Notes under the pieces: generated by a model | What the model saw: only the letters and a program-made list of their open reading frames with translations | The model's database searches: none | Told to the model about the DNA's origin: nothing | Assembly: GCA_039090855.1 (NCBI GenBank) | Contig: CM076996.1 | Location: 51,426,469 to 51,490,468 of the forward strand | Reading direction: 5' to 3' | DNA from: Macrothele yani | Lineage: Eukaryota > Arthropoda > Arachnida > Araneae > Macrothelidae | DNA: 64,000 nucleotides | Position numbers and translations under genes: made by a program | Part shown: piece after piece, positions 46,398 through 58,693 of the stretch | Numbering within the stretch: the first letter of the stretch is position 1 | Layout of the letters: every line of letters begins with the position of its first letter

Positions 46398-49030
46398 TTA
46401 CAATTTATAATTTACTGTTTTAATAAGTGATTTCCAAACGTTATGTAACTCATGGGGGGCATGATCATTACAACATTGCTCACCGGAAGCCTCTATATAT
46501 ACACTTTCTGCAATTAAAAGGTCACCAGGTTTACTAGGAGTATTAATCATTCTTACATTACTCCAGTCGGAATTAAAATCATCTTGTATAACAGATTTGG
46601 CTAGGGATGTACAATACATGCCTGTTTTAATATTGTATTTATGTTCTTTAATTCGTAATTCAATATTACGTTTTGTAGAACCCACATAATTAGAGGCTGC
46701 TTGTCCTGTAGTTGCCTTAACCAGCTGGATATTGTAAATACCCCACTGTCCTATTTTGCTGTTCTGTTCACGATCTTTACGAACTACTAAAAATAAGTTT
46801 CGTAGTTCGTGAACCAAATTTCAAGCCATATGGTTTACATAGTTGTGTTAATGCTCTCGTTAAATGTGGATTATATTGCATAGAGCCAACATATATGAAA
46901 TTGCAGTTGGAGTTTCTTAACAGGGTAGTATGTAAGGCATATTTGACCTTGCCAAACACTTGCCTAATCAGATATTTAGGGAACTCATATTGCTCAGCTA
47001 AACGAAAAATGTAGTTAACTTCTTGCTGAAGTGATTCAGTAGTTGATGAATGTGAGTGAGCTCTTCTAAACAAATAGAATAATGCTGTCAACTTATGTTG
47101 TTTAGGGTGTGATGACTTATAAGGTATTAAAACAGGTGTATATATTTTTTTTGATTGGAGGTTTAACGACCACCGTGAGCAACTCAATGGGCTATAAGCA
47201 GTCACCCGTCCCTAATTTAGGGTCACTGGTTCCAGGAAAGGGAAAGAGCCAGTGCCGTAAGACAAACACAACATCCATGCCTGACCGTGATTCGAACCCA
47301 GACCCCTTACGTACGAATGATCAGAGGCCAACGCCTTAGACCACTGCGCCACCGGGGCGGCAAAACAGGTGTATGACAGGGTTTTCTATATACACAAGTG
47401 GTAATGCAATTAAGGCTATAGTCCTTACGAATAAGAATATCCAAGTAAGGTCAGCAGTTATTAGCTTCAAATTCTTTCGTAAGCCTGATAGTTGGGAACA
47501 TGGATGACAGTTCGTTGGCGAATAAGTATAAATCATCCCGGTTGTGAGGCCATACAACCAGGATGTCGTCAACGTACCTTAAATAAAGCAACGGACGGTT
47601 AGGGAAAGAACTAAGGACCTGGTTTTCAATGTGCTGTAACAAAATTTCATCTAGAACAGCAGACAGGGGGAACCCATTGGGAAGCCCTCCGACTGTTGAT
47701 AAATGCTGTCTTTAAATTTGAAATATGAACGTTTCTTAACAAGACGAAGTGCGTTCATAATAGCATTAATTTCTGAACTCGGGATATGGGAATCAGCAAG
47801 TTTTTCCTCAATAATGTGATGTGTGGCCTCAACAGGTACATTAAGGTACAATGAGACCACATCAAGAGATGCCAAACTGAAAGGCTGCGATTGTGGCTGA
47901 AGCGATCGCAGTCTTTCTATAGCTTTTGTGGAACTTTTAATAGAATAAAGTGAATCCACAGTATCATTGGCTAGATATTGGGCCAAGGCTTTTTCTAAGG
48001 GTCTGGTGGGGCTAACATAGCCTGACACCAGAGGACGAATGGGAAAATTCTCTTTATGCAATTTAACCCGTCCGAACATATCAGGCACACGATAGCCGGG
48101 GGAGGGGTGAATGCATGTGAAAAACCTTCAGGAAAAGAATAAGCCTTTTTTAGTCTTTTAAGAGCCGCAACTGTAGCCTGACTAGGATAACTTTGAATGG
48201 GTTTTGTGTGGAATAGTGTTAATAATTTCATGCATTTTTTGAACATAGTCACAATTATTCAATAACACAATCTGATTAGATTTGTCTGCAAGTACAATAG
48301 ATAAGTCATTATTGTTTTTGAGTTCAACTAATTGTCTTTGCTCTTGAATACGATCAGGTTGTGGGATTGGGTAACAAGAATCATGTTGTAAGGTATGGGC
48401 CATTATCACTCTGGCGTAATCCTTATGCTGTTCAGGAATACATTTGACTATGCTTTCCACCTGGGTAATACTGTTCAGTATGGATCCTTTCGTTGGTAGA
48501 TAAGAGAATTTTGCTCCCTTATTTAAGGCCTTGGTTTGCAGACTGTTAACTTCAATATTACTGAGATTTTTAAACTTTGTTAGAGCTGGGTGTTCCGGGC
48601 TACCATGGTAGGTACGACGGTAGTCAGTTTGTTTTCCAACACTTTTGTTGACCAACATACGCAGTTTTTTTATATGGGTGCAAGTCAGAGTCTCGATTTC
48701 ATTCCTTAAATTAGCAGAAATAATGGTGAGCCCCTGATCTACAATAGCAGGGTGTTCATTTTTGACAAAAGTTAGGTGAGCAAAGTAGCACTTACGGTTT
48801 AGAAGATCCAATAAACCTCTTTTGTTGCGTATAAACCTTGATAGCCTTTTATTTTCGGCAATCCTGAGTATTCTGTTGTTGTCATGCCATGATAGTCTTT
48901 GAGTATGGATTTGCAAAAATCGTGGAATCACTCCCAAGTCCCTACAATTTAACAGAAATAATAAATGGCTTTCCTCCTTGGCCAAGCTGAGACGCAGGTT
49001 TCTAAAAGTAGATAATGCTGCTTTCCCCAT
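46398..49030 (-). pseudogene. Penelope polyprotein: reverse transcriptase and GIY-YIG endonuclease
   Basis: The N-terminal part (49030-48182) starts MGKAALSTFRNLRLSLAKEE. After frameshifts near 48200 and 48080 come the reverse transcriptase fingers (MFGRVKLHKENFPIRPLVS), SLDVVSLYLNVPVE, SEGFPMGSP and the catalytic YVDD (47576-47565). One in-frame stop follows (NC, stop, PYLDIL). A SINE splits the thumb region (47142-47361). The GIY-YIG domain (GIYNI at ~46740, NYVGS, RIKEHKYN) ends the protein at 46398. The endonuclease nicks DNA for target-primed reverse transcription. The frame breaks mean this copy is dead. Confidence 0.9.
47142..47361 (-). repeat. SINE in Penelope copy 1
   Basis: Target duplication AAAACAGGTGTAT at 47129-47141 and 47362-47374, inside coding sequence; the inverted copy near 50590 shows the empty site. 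Confidence 0.95.
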
Positions 49031-49112
49031 GCTTATGTGAACTTGAATGCTGAATAACTATAATTTTGCGGTACAATGATAAAAAAATATTGAAGACTCG
49101 TGCGATATTATT

Positions 49113-49433
49113 CACTGAAACGATGATAGTTTTCCGTCTTTAGCACAATTTAATGATTAAAAGATGAGAAATATATACAATTAAAACCAAGAGTACTTTC
49201 GAGGCAGCGGCTGCCTCTTCTTCAGATGTAATAAATGGAGACACATTTAATCTATATATAATATAGATCATTGCATTGTGGGAAGCATGGTAAGTTATTA
49301 GCCAATAGTAATCTACATGCGCCAAAATGTTGCGTATACTGTTGGCCCAATGGTCTGTGAAGAAATCATGGAAATATATTATAGAAATAAGAAATGGTGC
49401 AAGGTGGGGTGAACATTCAATTTTAAGTTTATG
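49113..49433 (-). repeat. Penelope pseudo-LTR, copy 2 (321 bp)
   Basis: Lies between the truncated tandem copy and the main copy, ~80 bp upstream of the main start codon, where the promoter is expected. Confidence 0.9.
49187..49228 (-). ncRNA. Hammerhead ribozyme motif, copy 2
   Basis: CTGAAGA (49225-49219), perfect stem II, GAAA (49200-49197), stem III AGTACT, cleavage base C. The base next to the cleavage site is changed, so the first stem I pair is lost. The core is intact. Confidence 0.75.
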
Positions 49434-50034
49434 TTACAATTTATAATTTACTATTTTACTAAGTGATTTCCAAATGTTATGTAACTCATAGGGGGCATGT
49501 TCATTACAACATTGCTCACCGGAAGCCTCTATATATACACTTTCTGCAATTAAAAGGTCTCCAGGTTTACTAGGAGTATTAATTATTCTTACATTACTCT
49601 AGTCGGGATTAAGATCATCTTGTACGTATAACAAATTTGGCTAGGGATGTACAATACTTGCCTGTTTTAATATTGTATTTATGTTCTTTAATTCGTAATT
49701 CAATAATACGTTTTGTAGAACCCACATAATTAGAGGCTGTTTGTTCTGTAGCTGCCTTAACCAGCGGGATATTGTAAATATCCCACTGTCCCATTTTGCT
49801 GTTCTGTTCACGATCCTTACGAACTACTGAAAATAAGTTTCGTGTTCGTGAACCAAATTTCAAGCCATATGGTTTACATAGTTGTGTTAATGTTCTCGTT
49901 AAATGTGGATTATATTGCATAGAGCCACCATACTGTATATGGAATTGCAGTTGGAGTTTCTTAACAGGGTAGTATGAAAGGCATATTTGACCTTGCCAAA
50001 CACTTGCCTAATCAGATATTTAGGGAACTCATAT
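49434..50034 (-). pseudogene. Truncated tandem Penelope copy (thumb plus GIY-YIG)
   Basis: Begins abruptly at YEFPKYL in the reverse transcriptase thumb at 50034 and runs through the endonuclease (GIYNI, NYVGS, RIKEHKYN) to the stop at 49434. Small insertions break the frame near 49622 and 49930. Confidence 0.88.
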
Positions 50035-51320
50035 GACTGCGATCGTTTCAGCCACAATCGCAGCCTTTCAGTTTGGCATCTCTTTATGGGGTCTCATTGT
50101 ACCTTAATGTACCTGTTGAGGCCACACATCACATTATTGAGGAAAAACTTGCTGATTCCCATATCCCGAGTTCAGAAATTAATGCTATTATGAACGCACT
50201 TTGTCTTGTTAAGAAACGTTCATATTTCAAATTTAAAAACAGCATTTATCAACAGTCGGAGGGCTTCCCAATGGGCCCCCACCCCTGTCTGCTGTTCTAG
50301 ATGAAATTTTGTTACAGGACATTGAAAACCAGGTCCTTAGTTCTTTCCCTAACCGTCCGTTGCTTTATTTAAGGTAAGTTGACGACATCCTGGTTGCATG
50401 GCCTCACAACCGGGATGATTTATACTTATTCGCCAACGAACTGTCATCCATGTTCCCAACTATCAGGCTTACGATAGAATTTCAAGGTAATAACTGCTGA
50501 CCTTACTTGGATATTCTTATTCGTAAGGATTATAGCCTTAATTGCATTACCACTTGTGTATATAGAAAACCCTGTCATACACCTGTTTTAATACCTTATA
50601 AGTCATCACACCCTAAACAACATAAGTTGACAGCATTATTCTATTTGTTTAGAAGAGCTCACTCACATTCATCAACTACTGAATCACTTCAGCAAGAAGT
50701 TAACTACATTTTTCGTTTAGCTGAGCAATATGAGTTCCCTAAATATCTGATTAGGCAAGTGTTTGGCAAGGTCAAATATGCCTTACATACTACCCTGTTA
50801 AGAAACTCCAACTGCAATTTCATATATGTTGGCTCTATGCAATATAATCCAAATATAACGAGAGCATTAACACAACTATGTAAACCATCTGGCTTGAAAT
50901 TTGGTTCACGAACTACGAAACTTATTTTCAGTAGTTTGTAAAGATCGTGAACAGAACAGCAAAATGGGACAGTGGGGTATTTACAATATCCAGCTGGTTA
51001 AGGCAACTACAGGACAAGCAGCCTCTAATTATGTGGGTTCTACAAAACGTAATATTGAATTACGAATTAAAGAACATAAATACAATATTAAAACAGGCAT
51101 GTATTGTACATCCCTAGCCAAATCTGTTATACAAGATGATCTTAATCCCGACTGGAGTAATGTAAGAATAATTAATACTCCTAGTAAACCTGGAGACCTT
51201 TTAATTGCAGAAGGTGTATATATAGAAGCTTTCGGTGAGCAATGTTGTAGTGAACATGCTCCCTATGAGTTACATAACGTTTGGAAATCACTTATTAAAA
51301 CAGTAAATTATAAATTGTAA
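50035..51320 (+). pseudogene. Inverted truncated Penelope copy
   Basis: Starts inside the reverse transcriptase at the CGATCG(T/C)TTCAGCC site. Continues through SLYLNVPVEATHH, SEGFPMGP, a YxDD region with one change (AGTTGACGAC at ~50375), the thumb and the GIY-YIG endonuclease to 51320. Meets the minus-strand copy head to head at 50034/50035. Several frame breaks. Confidence 0.9.
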
Positions 51321-51641
51321 TATAAACTTAAAATTGAATGTTCACTCCACCCTACACCATTTCTTATTTTTACAATATATTTCCATGATTTCTTCACAGA
51401 CCATTGGGCCAACAGTATACGCAACATTTTGACGCATGTAGATTACTATTGGCTAATAACTTACCATGCTTCCCACAATGCAATGATCTATATTATATAT
51501 AGATTAAATGTGTCTCCATTTATTACATCTGAAGAAGAGGCAGCCGCTTCCTCAAAAGTGCTCATAGTTTTAATTGTATATATTTCTCATCTTTGAATCA
51601 TTAAATCGTGATAAAGACGGAAAACTATCATCGTTTCAGTG
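51321..51641 (+). repeat. Penelope pseudo-LTR, copy 3 (321 bp)
   Basis: Same length and layout as the other two, in opposite orientation, so the composite has inverted outer ends. Confidence 0.9.
51526..51566 (+). ncRNA. Hammerhead ribozyme motif, core mutated
   Basis: CTGAAGA at 51529-51535 is kept, but the invariant GAAA reads AAAA (51554-51557) and stem II has a mismatch (CTTCCTC). Expected to be inactive. Confidence 0.75.
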
Positions 51642-53357
51642 ATTAATGTCGCACGAATCTTCAATATTTGTTGATTATTCATTATTTGCTTTAAATTATT
51701 AAAATTCCTTTTGACTGATGAATGTAAAGTTTCTGTTAAAAAAATTAGTGACAGAGAAGGTTGAAGAGTTGAATGTGATAAACGGAAAATGTTTAAAATG
51801 TAATCAAACTAAGTTTGAACTGGTACTAAGGTGCGCTTCTGTATTTTAAAGGTATTTTTAAATAACTGCTCAAAGTTAAAAAATCACTGCTTAAATAACA
51901 GGTCAGGGAAAAGAAAATATGCTGTAACAATGGGAATATTTTGAAATTTTGGCAAAGACGATTGATAATCATCATTACAGGGGAACTAAATCCTAACCCC
52001 AGTCTAACTAGCCTGAACACCATACAAATAAATATATTTCAATCTTCATTTTTATATATTTTCAATCTTCATTTCATGTGTGGGTAAAAATTATCAAGTA
52101 TGCATGTCTGTAACACATGTTTGTAACCATGGGTGACAAAATCGGTACAAGGTAAGTTTGTTTTTCATTTATTTATTTCTGGGTGTACATTGTGCTGAGA
52201 GTTACACATTCTCAGTATCAATTTAGTCTAGTTGGCAGCCTCAAAACTTTTTTTATTTACGTCTGTATATCCTGCAACATTATGCGGATAAATAGTAAGA
52301 TTATATCTCTAATTCCTTCAATTTCAAAATAGACTAGGGGTGGGGGAGAGGCTCAGTTGCTAAAACTACACATAAATATAGACTATAGTAGCATTATTAG
52401 CATTTTTTTTACTTTCTTTTCCAAATTCGTTCTCGGTATTAATTTAGTATATAGTTGACCTTCCCCAGTTTTTATTAATTTCTGTATGTACTGCAACATT
52501 GACGTGGTGCATCATTATCATAACTTTTATTTGTGAATTACCTTTTCATATTCTCAAAATACTAATTTTGGAACAGTTTGCCTCTTCAATTTTTTTTTTT
52601 TTTTTGATGAAAGCAATGTTATTTGATTTCTTGTTGCTAACATTTAAGGTTTTAATTTTATTTGTCAAAAAGACTGCACGTTGTTTCAATCGCTTTGAAG
52701 TTTGATGTGCAGGTGCTACTTTTAATTTCATTCCACATGTCAGAAAAGGTCTATCATTTCATTGGGTTTTTAACACAGATCTGTGATTTAATAAAAGCTT
52801 ACGCTGGTTTCTACATGCTTAACTAACATGATCAACTCATTTTTTTTTGCCAAGACTTCTCATTTTGAGTAAGGAGTTGCTCACTTGTTTTGTGCTTAGG
52901 TATTTCTGGAAATTCTCCAAGAGTTCCAACACCATGACAGCTGTGATATGAATTGGGCTTTTTGCAGTATAGTCTCCAAACACTGATATGAATTCACTTT
53001 GTGTTTAACAACTTCAATATCTTTATGATACACAATAAATGAAATTTTGATTCTGCAAGTTTTTCAACAACAATTTTGGTATCAGAATTAATATCTTCTT
53101 TTGAGTATGTCTTCCATTTCATAAAACAGACATTTGGAGATTAACTAATACATGTAGTTACCGAAAAGTTTGTTGGCCAAGTAACGTTGCATATCTCTTC
53201 AAATGAAATAATATCTTCATTCAATGTTTGTGTTAGTATTTCTCAAACGAGGATTGTCCAGCAATTTCTCTTTTTTATTTCTGGTACAGAAGATGCTTTT
53301 ATCCTTGCAGAACGTTTGCTTGGTAAAGGATTACTTAAATATTCTAATTTAATGCCA
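51642..53357. other. Gene-free AT-rich stretch
   Basis: No supported gene, RNA or transposon end. Short reading frames here are rich in Phe, Ile and Leu, as expected from AT-rich non-coding DNA. Confidence 0.4.
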
Positions 53358-53997
53358 CTGGTTCCAGGAAAGGGAGAGAGCCAGCACCGTTAAAGAAACA
53401 CAACATCCATGCCTCACCCAAGGAGGTTAGAATAATACTTCTGGAGATGCCCTGAGTCTCTTAACCTTGAAGCCACCAGGTGTGGGAAATTGACCTTGTT
53501 TACATGATACCCGTGTAATTTCAATGTGTGTATTTTGCAATTGCGTGGCTTTTGGTTGCAGAAATCGTGTTAATATCAAACCGGAATGAATTATGCTTCA
53601 TAGACGAGTAAAGTTTTCAACTTTAACGTTATATTTTGTTTTGAATTCGCACTGATGTTCGTGTATTTGAATTTAGAATAAAAATAGGAAGGGGCTTCAA
53701 AATAATTAAGAATTTTATAAATTTGGCATTTTCTCACACATCGGAAGCAAGTTATGATGCGAAATTCGAAACATTAGCGACGAAAGAAGGCGATTCGGCC
53801 AACACACAATGCATTGCAGTAGCATTGGAAATCATCTCTCGCGGTTACAGGCTTCACGCAAAGTGATACTGCTACTTAACAAGGGCATCTCCAGATTTCT
53901 TATTCTAACCTCCTTGGCCTCACCGGGTTCGAACCGGGACCCTTCAGAGACGAATGGTCATAAGCCATCGCTTAGACCACTGCGCCACCGGATCGGC
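53358..53997 (-). repeat. SINE interrupted by a hAT MITE
   Basis: The body part is 53358-53418 (ACTGGTTCCAGG...), and the head with B and A boxes is 53917-53997. The 3' tail is missing. The MITE at 53419-53916 sits between them. Confidence 0.88.
53419..53916. mobile_element. hAT-type MITE (CAAGG family), best-defined copy
   Basis: Ends CAAGGAGGTTAGAATAA and its inverse, then TCTGGAGATGCCCT in both arms (~34 bp). Exact 8-bp duplication GCCTCACC at 53411-53418 and 53917-53924, which lies within the SINE consensus. The terminus fits the hAT consensus (C-A-purine-N-G). 498 bp, homologous to the MITEs at 20289, 23925 and 27337. Confidence 0.92.
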
Positions 53998-55277
53998 ATG
54001 CTCAGTTGCTCATTTGTGCATTCTAAGCTGTGGGACTAAACGCTAGCGTAGTTCGATTTTAGTGGGGGTTTTTTTCTTTCCCATTTTCAAATTTATTGGT
54101 GTTGCTTTTGCGCAATAAGAGTTTCTTGGAAATGACAGACTGCACTAATAAGGCAGATGAAAAAACTGCCCAGAATAACGTTCCACAGGTAAATCTTACA
54201 CATCTCATATTCTAATTTCAAGTTCAATGCGAAACGTTAAAAACTTGAGATCATTACAAGGCTACATCACTTTCAATTGATTGTTAGTTGTTTTATAAAC
54301 TGTAAGAAACAAGGCAAGGTATTAACAGAGAAAACTGGCAATAAACGGTGATCTACATGATGTGTTATATTTCACTGCTGTTGTTCATTTACGATGCTAT
54401 GAAGTGAAAATTGCAGTTTTCAGTATAAAAAAAAACATGAATTCGAAGCAAACTGCTGAATTGCAGCAATGGAAAGCTCATCATCGCTCATCCACAATTT
54501 GAATGCGTTTTGCTACAGATGTCAAAATTCCAAACCTACGTACATCATGTCAAGTTTTGGAACTAGAAATATTGTCCTTTTAAAACGGCTATTTAGAAAA
54601 AGAGAGGGCGTGGGCATAGGTTTATTTTCGGGGGGGGCCAGGTGGTGCCCTTCACCCCCAAAGATTTGTGGAAAAAAAGAAATGATATAACTTTGAAAAC
54701 ATAAACATTACAAAAAGTGTGGATAATTTTGAAAAAGAAAAAAGAAAAGTACCACGATATGTATTGCAAGGTATACGACAAAGTAAAAAGAAATTATTAT
54801 TATCATTATTAATGTTATTATATAAGTGGCAGATTACGATAAAATAAAAAATGGCAACATTTATAAATTATTATTTGTTTAAATTTTGTACAATTGTTTA
54901 CCACCGTTTTTAAGATCATAATACTTCACCCGTAATAGCATAAAGATTTCTTTCTTTGCATACTGTCCTTCTGACAGCCTGCTTAGTGTAGTAATGCGGT
55001 GGCAAGCTGATATCAGCTCCGAGTGAACTGCACTGCAATGATTGAGGCACCTGCTTTATTGGCGTTGACCTTGACCTAGATAGAAAGCAAGAGCACAAAC
55101 AGGTTTCCAGTTGCTGGGGAGGAGGAATCCCGCGCCGCTCCTCAGCCTCAGTCTGGCTCCGTCTGTCGTTCTATACACTTCTTTAAATGTGCGTTGAGTT
55201 GTGTACAGCTGCGCAAAGCCGATTTAAAGTAACTTATCTGGGGGCAATTGTCCATACTGTTATTTTAGTTGAAAACC
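53998..55277. other. Gene-free stretch
   Basis: Mostly AT-rich, with a G-run near 54630 and moderately GC-richer sequence at 55010-55160. No coding frame I can support. Confidence 0.4.
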
Positions 55278-56010
55278 ATGAGCTTGAGTAAACCAGTTCG
55301 AGATATTCGCTAATTCTTTATTAAGCCTAAAAGTGTAAAACGTGCAGATGCAGATTTCACGAATCAAATCAGTGCTATATCATCATCATCTCTGAGCTCT
55401 ATAACATTGGCCCCAAGTAAGGAGGGAGAGCACTGTCAAATTACCAAAAGGTATGACTTTGGTTATCTTGTTAGTGGGCCATCACAACCTGTTTTGACAA
55501 AGTTTGCATTTACGCGTTTCTTTGATAAAAAAACATTGCTTCAGTAAACAGTTTTATGACAAATTTGAATGGCTAGAGTATAGTACAGAAAAGGATGCAG
55601 TGTTTTGTTTCGCATGTAGACAGTTTCCTTCAAGTGGAAAATATTTGTTTACAGAAAAGGGTATGAGGAACTGGAGGAAACTATCTGAGAAATTAAATAA
55701 GCATGCTGTCAGCAATAGCCATTTACTGTCCATGTCCAAGTTGGTTAATTGTAGAAAACGGCCAGAAAGTGTTATTTGTGAAATGTCTATCGGGCATAAA
55801 CAACAGGTAATTGAAAAGAAAATATATATTACAGAGGATGAGTCGAAAGTTATGGAATATTTCCATAAACGTATGTGCTGCGGTTGGTATGTCACGTGTT
55901 TAAACTTGTCCAAGTCGCGCACTGAAATCAGTCGAAAGGGATACAAAGTGGTAGTCCTTGCTGTGAACAGCATTGCATGTCGTCGTTCTGTCTGTAGTTG
56001 GGACGCCCAA

Positions 56011-57725
56011 AAGATGAACAGCCACAACCGGCAAATTAGGAAATTTTGCTTTACGAGTTTAAACTCGGCCATAACGCTGCTCAAGCAAAACGAACCATTT
56101 GTCATGCGAAATGAGAAGGTTCCGTGGACGACAGCACCGCAACCAGATGGTTCAAGAAATTTCCCTCAAGTGACAGAAACCTTGAGGATCAGCCAAGGTC
56201 AGGTAGGTTACAAAACATGGATTCGGAGGCCGTTCGCCAGGCCGTAGAAGCAAAGCTCACAACCAGGGCTTCGAGATTAGGAGGCGAGCTGGACATACCA
56301 CAGTCCACCGGGGTTAGTCACCTTCAGTACCTCGGCAAGGTCTACAGGAACTGTCGCATTGTCCCTCACGAACTGACACCAGCTGAAGCAAACCGCCGAG
56401 TGGAAGTGCGCACGAAACTCCTAGAAAACCCGCGCGATGTACGTTTCATCAAGAGAATTGTTACGTGGGATGAAAAGTGGGTCTATTTCCGTAATCCTAA
56501 AACACAACGGCAGTGGTTGAGCCCGGACCAGCTTCCAGAACCTGTTGCCAAACGTGGGTATTCCGAGCACAAGGTGATGTTCTGCGTCTGGTGGAATTTC
56601 GAGGGGATAACCCATTACGAATTTGTTCCAGACGTCGGACCATCAACACCAACTTCTACTCTGAACAGCTGGAACTAATGTATGCCATTTTGGAGGAGAA
56701 GTACCCGGCACCGGTGAACAGAAAGCGCGTTTTCCTATCAGGAAAACGCCTGACCTCATGCCGCGCGAACGACCCGGGCAAAATTCCAGGAACTTGAGGT
56801 CATCGAACTGATACCCAGCATATAATGCGGACCTTGCCCCCGTTGGGCTATTACTTGTTCATGTCCATGGCCCATTTCCTTCGCGGGTGGCACTTCAGCA
56901 ACCAGGCGAAGGTGGCAGTTGGGGTGATGGAGTTCTTCGCCTCGAAGGACAAGAACTGGTACCGCCGTGTAATCGAAGAACTGACAGACAGGTGGTTCAA
57001 GACGGTGCAATACGATGCAGTGGCGTAACTAGCACAACGTGCGCACCCCCTCCCCCGCAAGATTTACTTCAGCGCCTTTTCCCAGGATTTCAAGCACGAC
57101 GGAGGATGCATTTTTCGCGGCGTGTGTGGGGTGGATGGGGGGGCGGTCAGGGAGAGCGTCTGGAAAAGTGATGCTGGTACCTAGAGCTCTGTAGTTTTAA
57201 CTTTTTAAGTAATAGATTTAACAATACATGTAATTGTTTTGTACAAACCTAAAATAAATTACTTGAATAAATCATCACCCTCTTGTATTATACATGGTAG
57301 ACCTGCGGCTGCTGCAATAAACGTTAGCGCCTGTCCTCGGTGACTGACTGACTGTTTCCCCACATTCTCCACGGGGAATCTTCATGCGGCATCGCGCTTT
57401 TCCTCAATAGAGCAGAGAGATGTCGATTGGAGAGCGATCGTATTACAACTCGGAGCCAAAGGGCCGATTAGCTTCAATATGTAGGACATCCAGTGCTTTA
57501 AAAGTGAAACTTTAGTTAGGCAAAGCTAAATGTACCTTAAAAGAAAATATGAACCGTTGGGTTAATTATTTGTTTGTTTGTCTTTGTGCGTGTTGGAATT
57601 TTTTCAAAAAACTATAACTGGAAGCTGCGGTACGCCCCCTTGGTTACTTACGCCCCTCGCAGATGAGGTGGCTGCGAGGGTGGCAGTTACGCCACTGATA
57701 CGATGGCCTATATTTTGAATGCTAG
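56011..57725 (+). pseudogene. mariner transposase pseudogene
   Basis: Readable blocks: DDSTATRWFKKFPSSDRNLE, DQPRSGR, DIPQSTGVSHL, IVPHELTPAEANRRVEV, and the first catalytic Asp in WDEKWVYFRNP. The segment with the second Asp (QQDN region) is deleted around 56735, and the SPD region of the third Asp is altered. The C-terminus (FFASKDKNWYRR...VQYDG) is split by the MITE at 57018 and ends at TAG 57723. Two of three catalytic blocks are gone. Confidence 0.9.
57018..57697. mobile_element. hAT MITE in mariner
   Basis: Ends CAGTGGCGTAACT and its inverse; exact 8-bp duplication ATACGATG at 57010-57017 and 57698-57705. 680 bp, non-coding, with a GC-rich left part. It interrupts the last codons of the mariner gene. 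Confidence 0.95.
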
Positions 57726-57730
57726 TCAGC

Positions 57731-57945
57731 TTTTTTTTATTGGAGGTTTAACGACCACCGTGAGCAACTCAATGGGCTATAAGCAGACACCCGTCCCTAA
57801 TTTAGGGTCACTGGTTCCAGGGAAGGGAGAGAGCCAGTGCCTTAAGACAAACACAACATCCATGCCTCACCGGGATTCGAATCCGGACCCCTTTTGGACG
57901 AATGATCAGCGGCCATCACTTAGACCACTGCGCCACCGTGGCGGC
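57731..57945 (-). repeat. SINE in mariner 3' end
   Basis: Target duplication CTAGTCAGC at 57722-57730 and CTAGTCACC at 57946-57954, overlapping the mariner stop codon. Confidence 0.93.
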
Positions 57946-58641
57946 CTAGTCACCTTTCGTCGTAAAGGTATGCGTGAAGACATAAAGTGATCCAAATATT
58001 GCAAAACTTTCGACTCACCCTCTGTAGAAAACTAACTGATATTTTATTATATATTGCGAGACAAGGGCTTCCACTAAGAAGCCATGATGAGTCAAAAGAT
58101 TCAAACAACAAAAGGAATTTCCTAGAGTTATATGATCTTTTTTGTAAATATGACCCGACTTTTAAAAGTAAATACGAAAGATATTCCAATTTAACTGGTC
58201 CAAGTTCTCAAAATGAACTTATTCATATTATTTATGAAGAAGGTATAAGAAAAATTGTAAAAGACGTCAATGAATCTGGATATTACGCTCTTCTTATTGA
58301 TGAGGCTAAATCACATAAGACTCAACAGTTGTGCATGTGCATTCTTTACTGTCATCAAAACAAAATAAAGGAGAGACTGACTGCAATGAAGGATTTTTCT
58401 GCATCTCGGACTGCTGATTCTTTGTCTCGAGTTGTTCTTAATTGTATTAAAAATGTTGGGATATCAGCCACAATGGTCTGCTAATCATCTGATGGAGCTT
58501 CTGTTATGTCAGGTGTCAATAACGGGATTCACGCTATTGTTCAAACAAATTATATCCATTGCGTGGCGCATAAACTTAATCTAGTTTCAGTACCTGCATG
58601 TAACAGCAATGACTTGTAGTGTAATTATTTCAACATAATAC

Positions 58642-58693
58642 AAGAGTCGCATGCCATGTTTATAGACCAGAGTCGCACGCCATATTTATAGAT
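58642..58693. repeat. Short tandem duplication in hAT pseudogene
   Basis: AGAGTCGCATGCCATGTTTA and AGAGTCGCACGCCATATTTA in direct order, ~27 bp apart. Confidence 0.85.

Larger units (their letters stand above)
46077..51641. mobile_element. Penelope-like retroelement, composite of three copies
   Basis: Minus-strand order: a 5'-truncated copy (50034-49434), pseudo-LTR, full-length-type copy (49030-46398), pseudo-LTR. A third, inverted 5'-truncated copy runs on the plus strand (50035-51320) with its own pseudo-LTR. Penelope-like elements combine a telomerase-related reverse transcriptase with a GIY-YIG endonuclease and are known for such tandem and inverted partial copies. Confidence 0.92.
55832..58024 (+). 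mobile_element. mariner element inserted in hAT transposase
   Basis: Terminal repeats CAGAGGATGAGTCGAAAGTT (left) and CAGAGGGTGAGTCGAAAGTT (right, reversed), TA at 55830-55831 and 58025-58026. Subtracting the nested MITE with its duplication and the SINE leaves ~1.28 kb, the standard mariner size. Removal of the element and one TA rejoins the hAT frame without shift. Confidence 0.95.
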
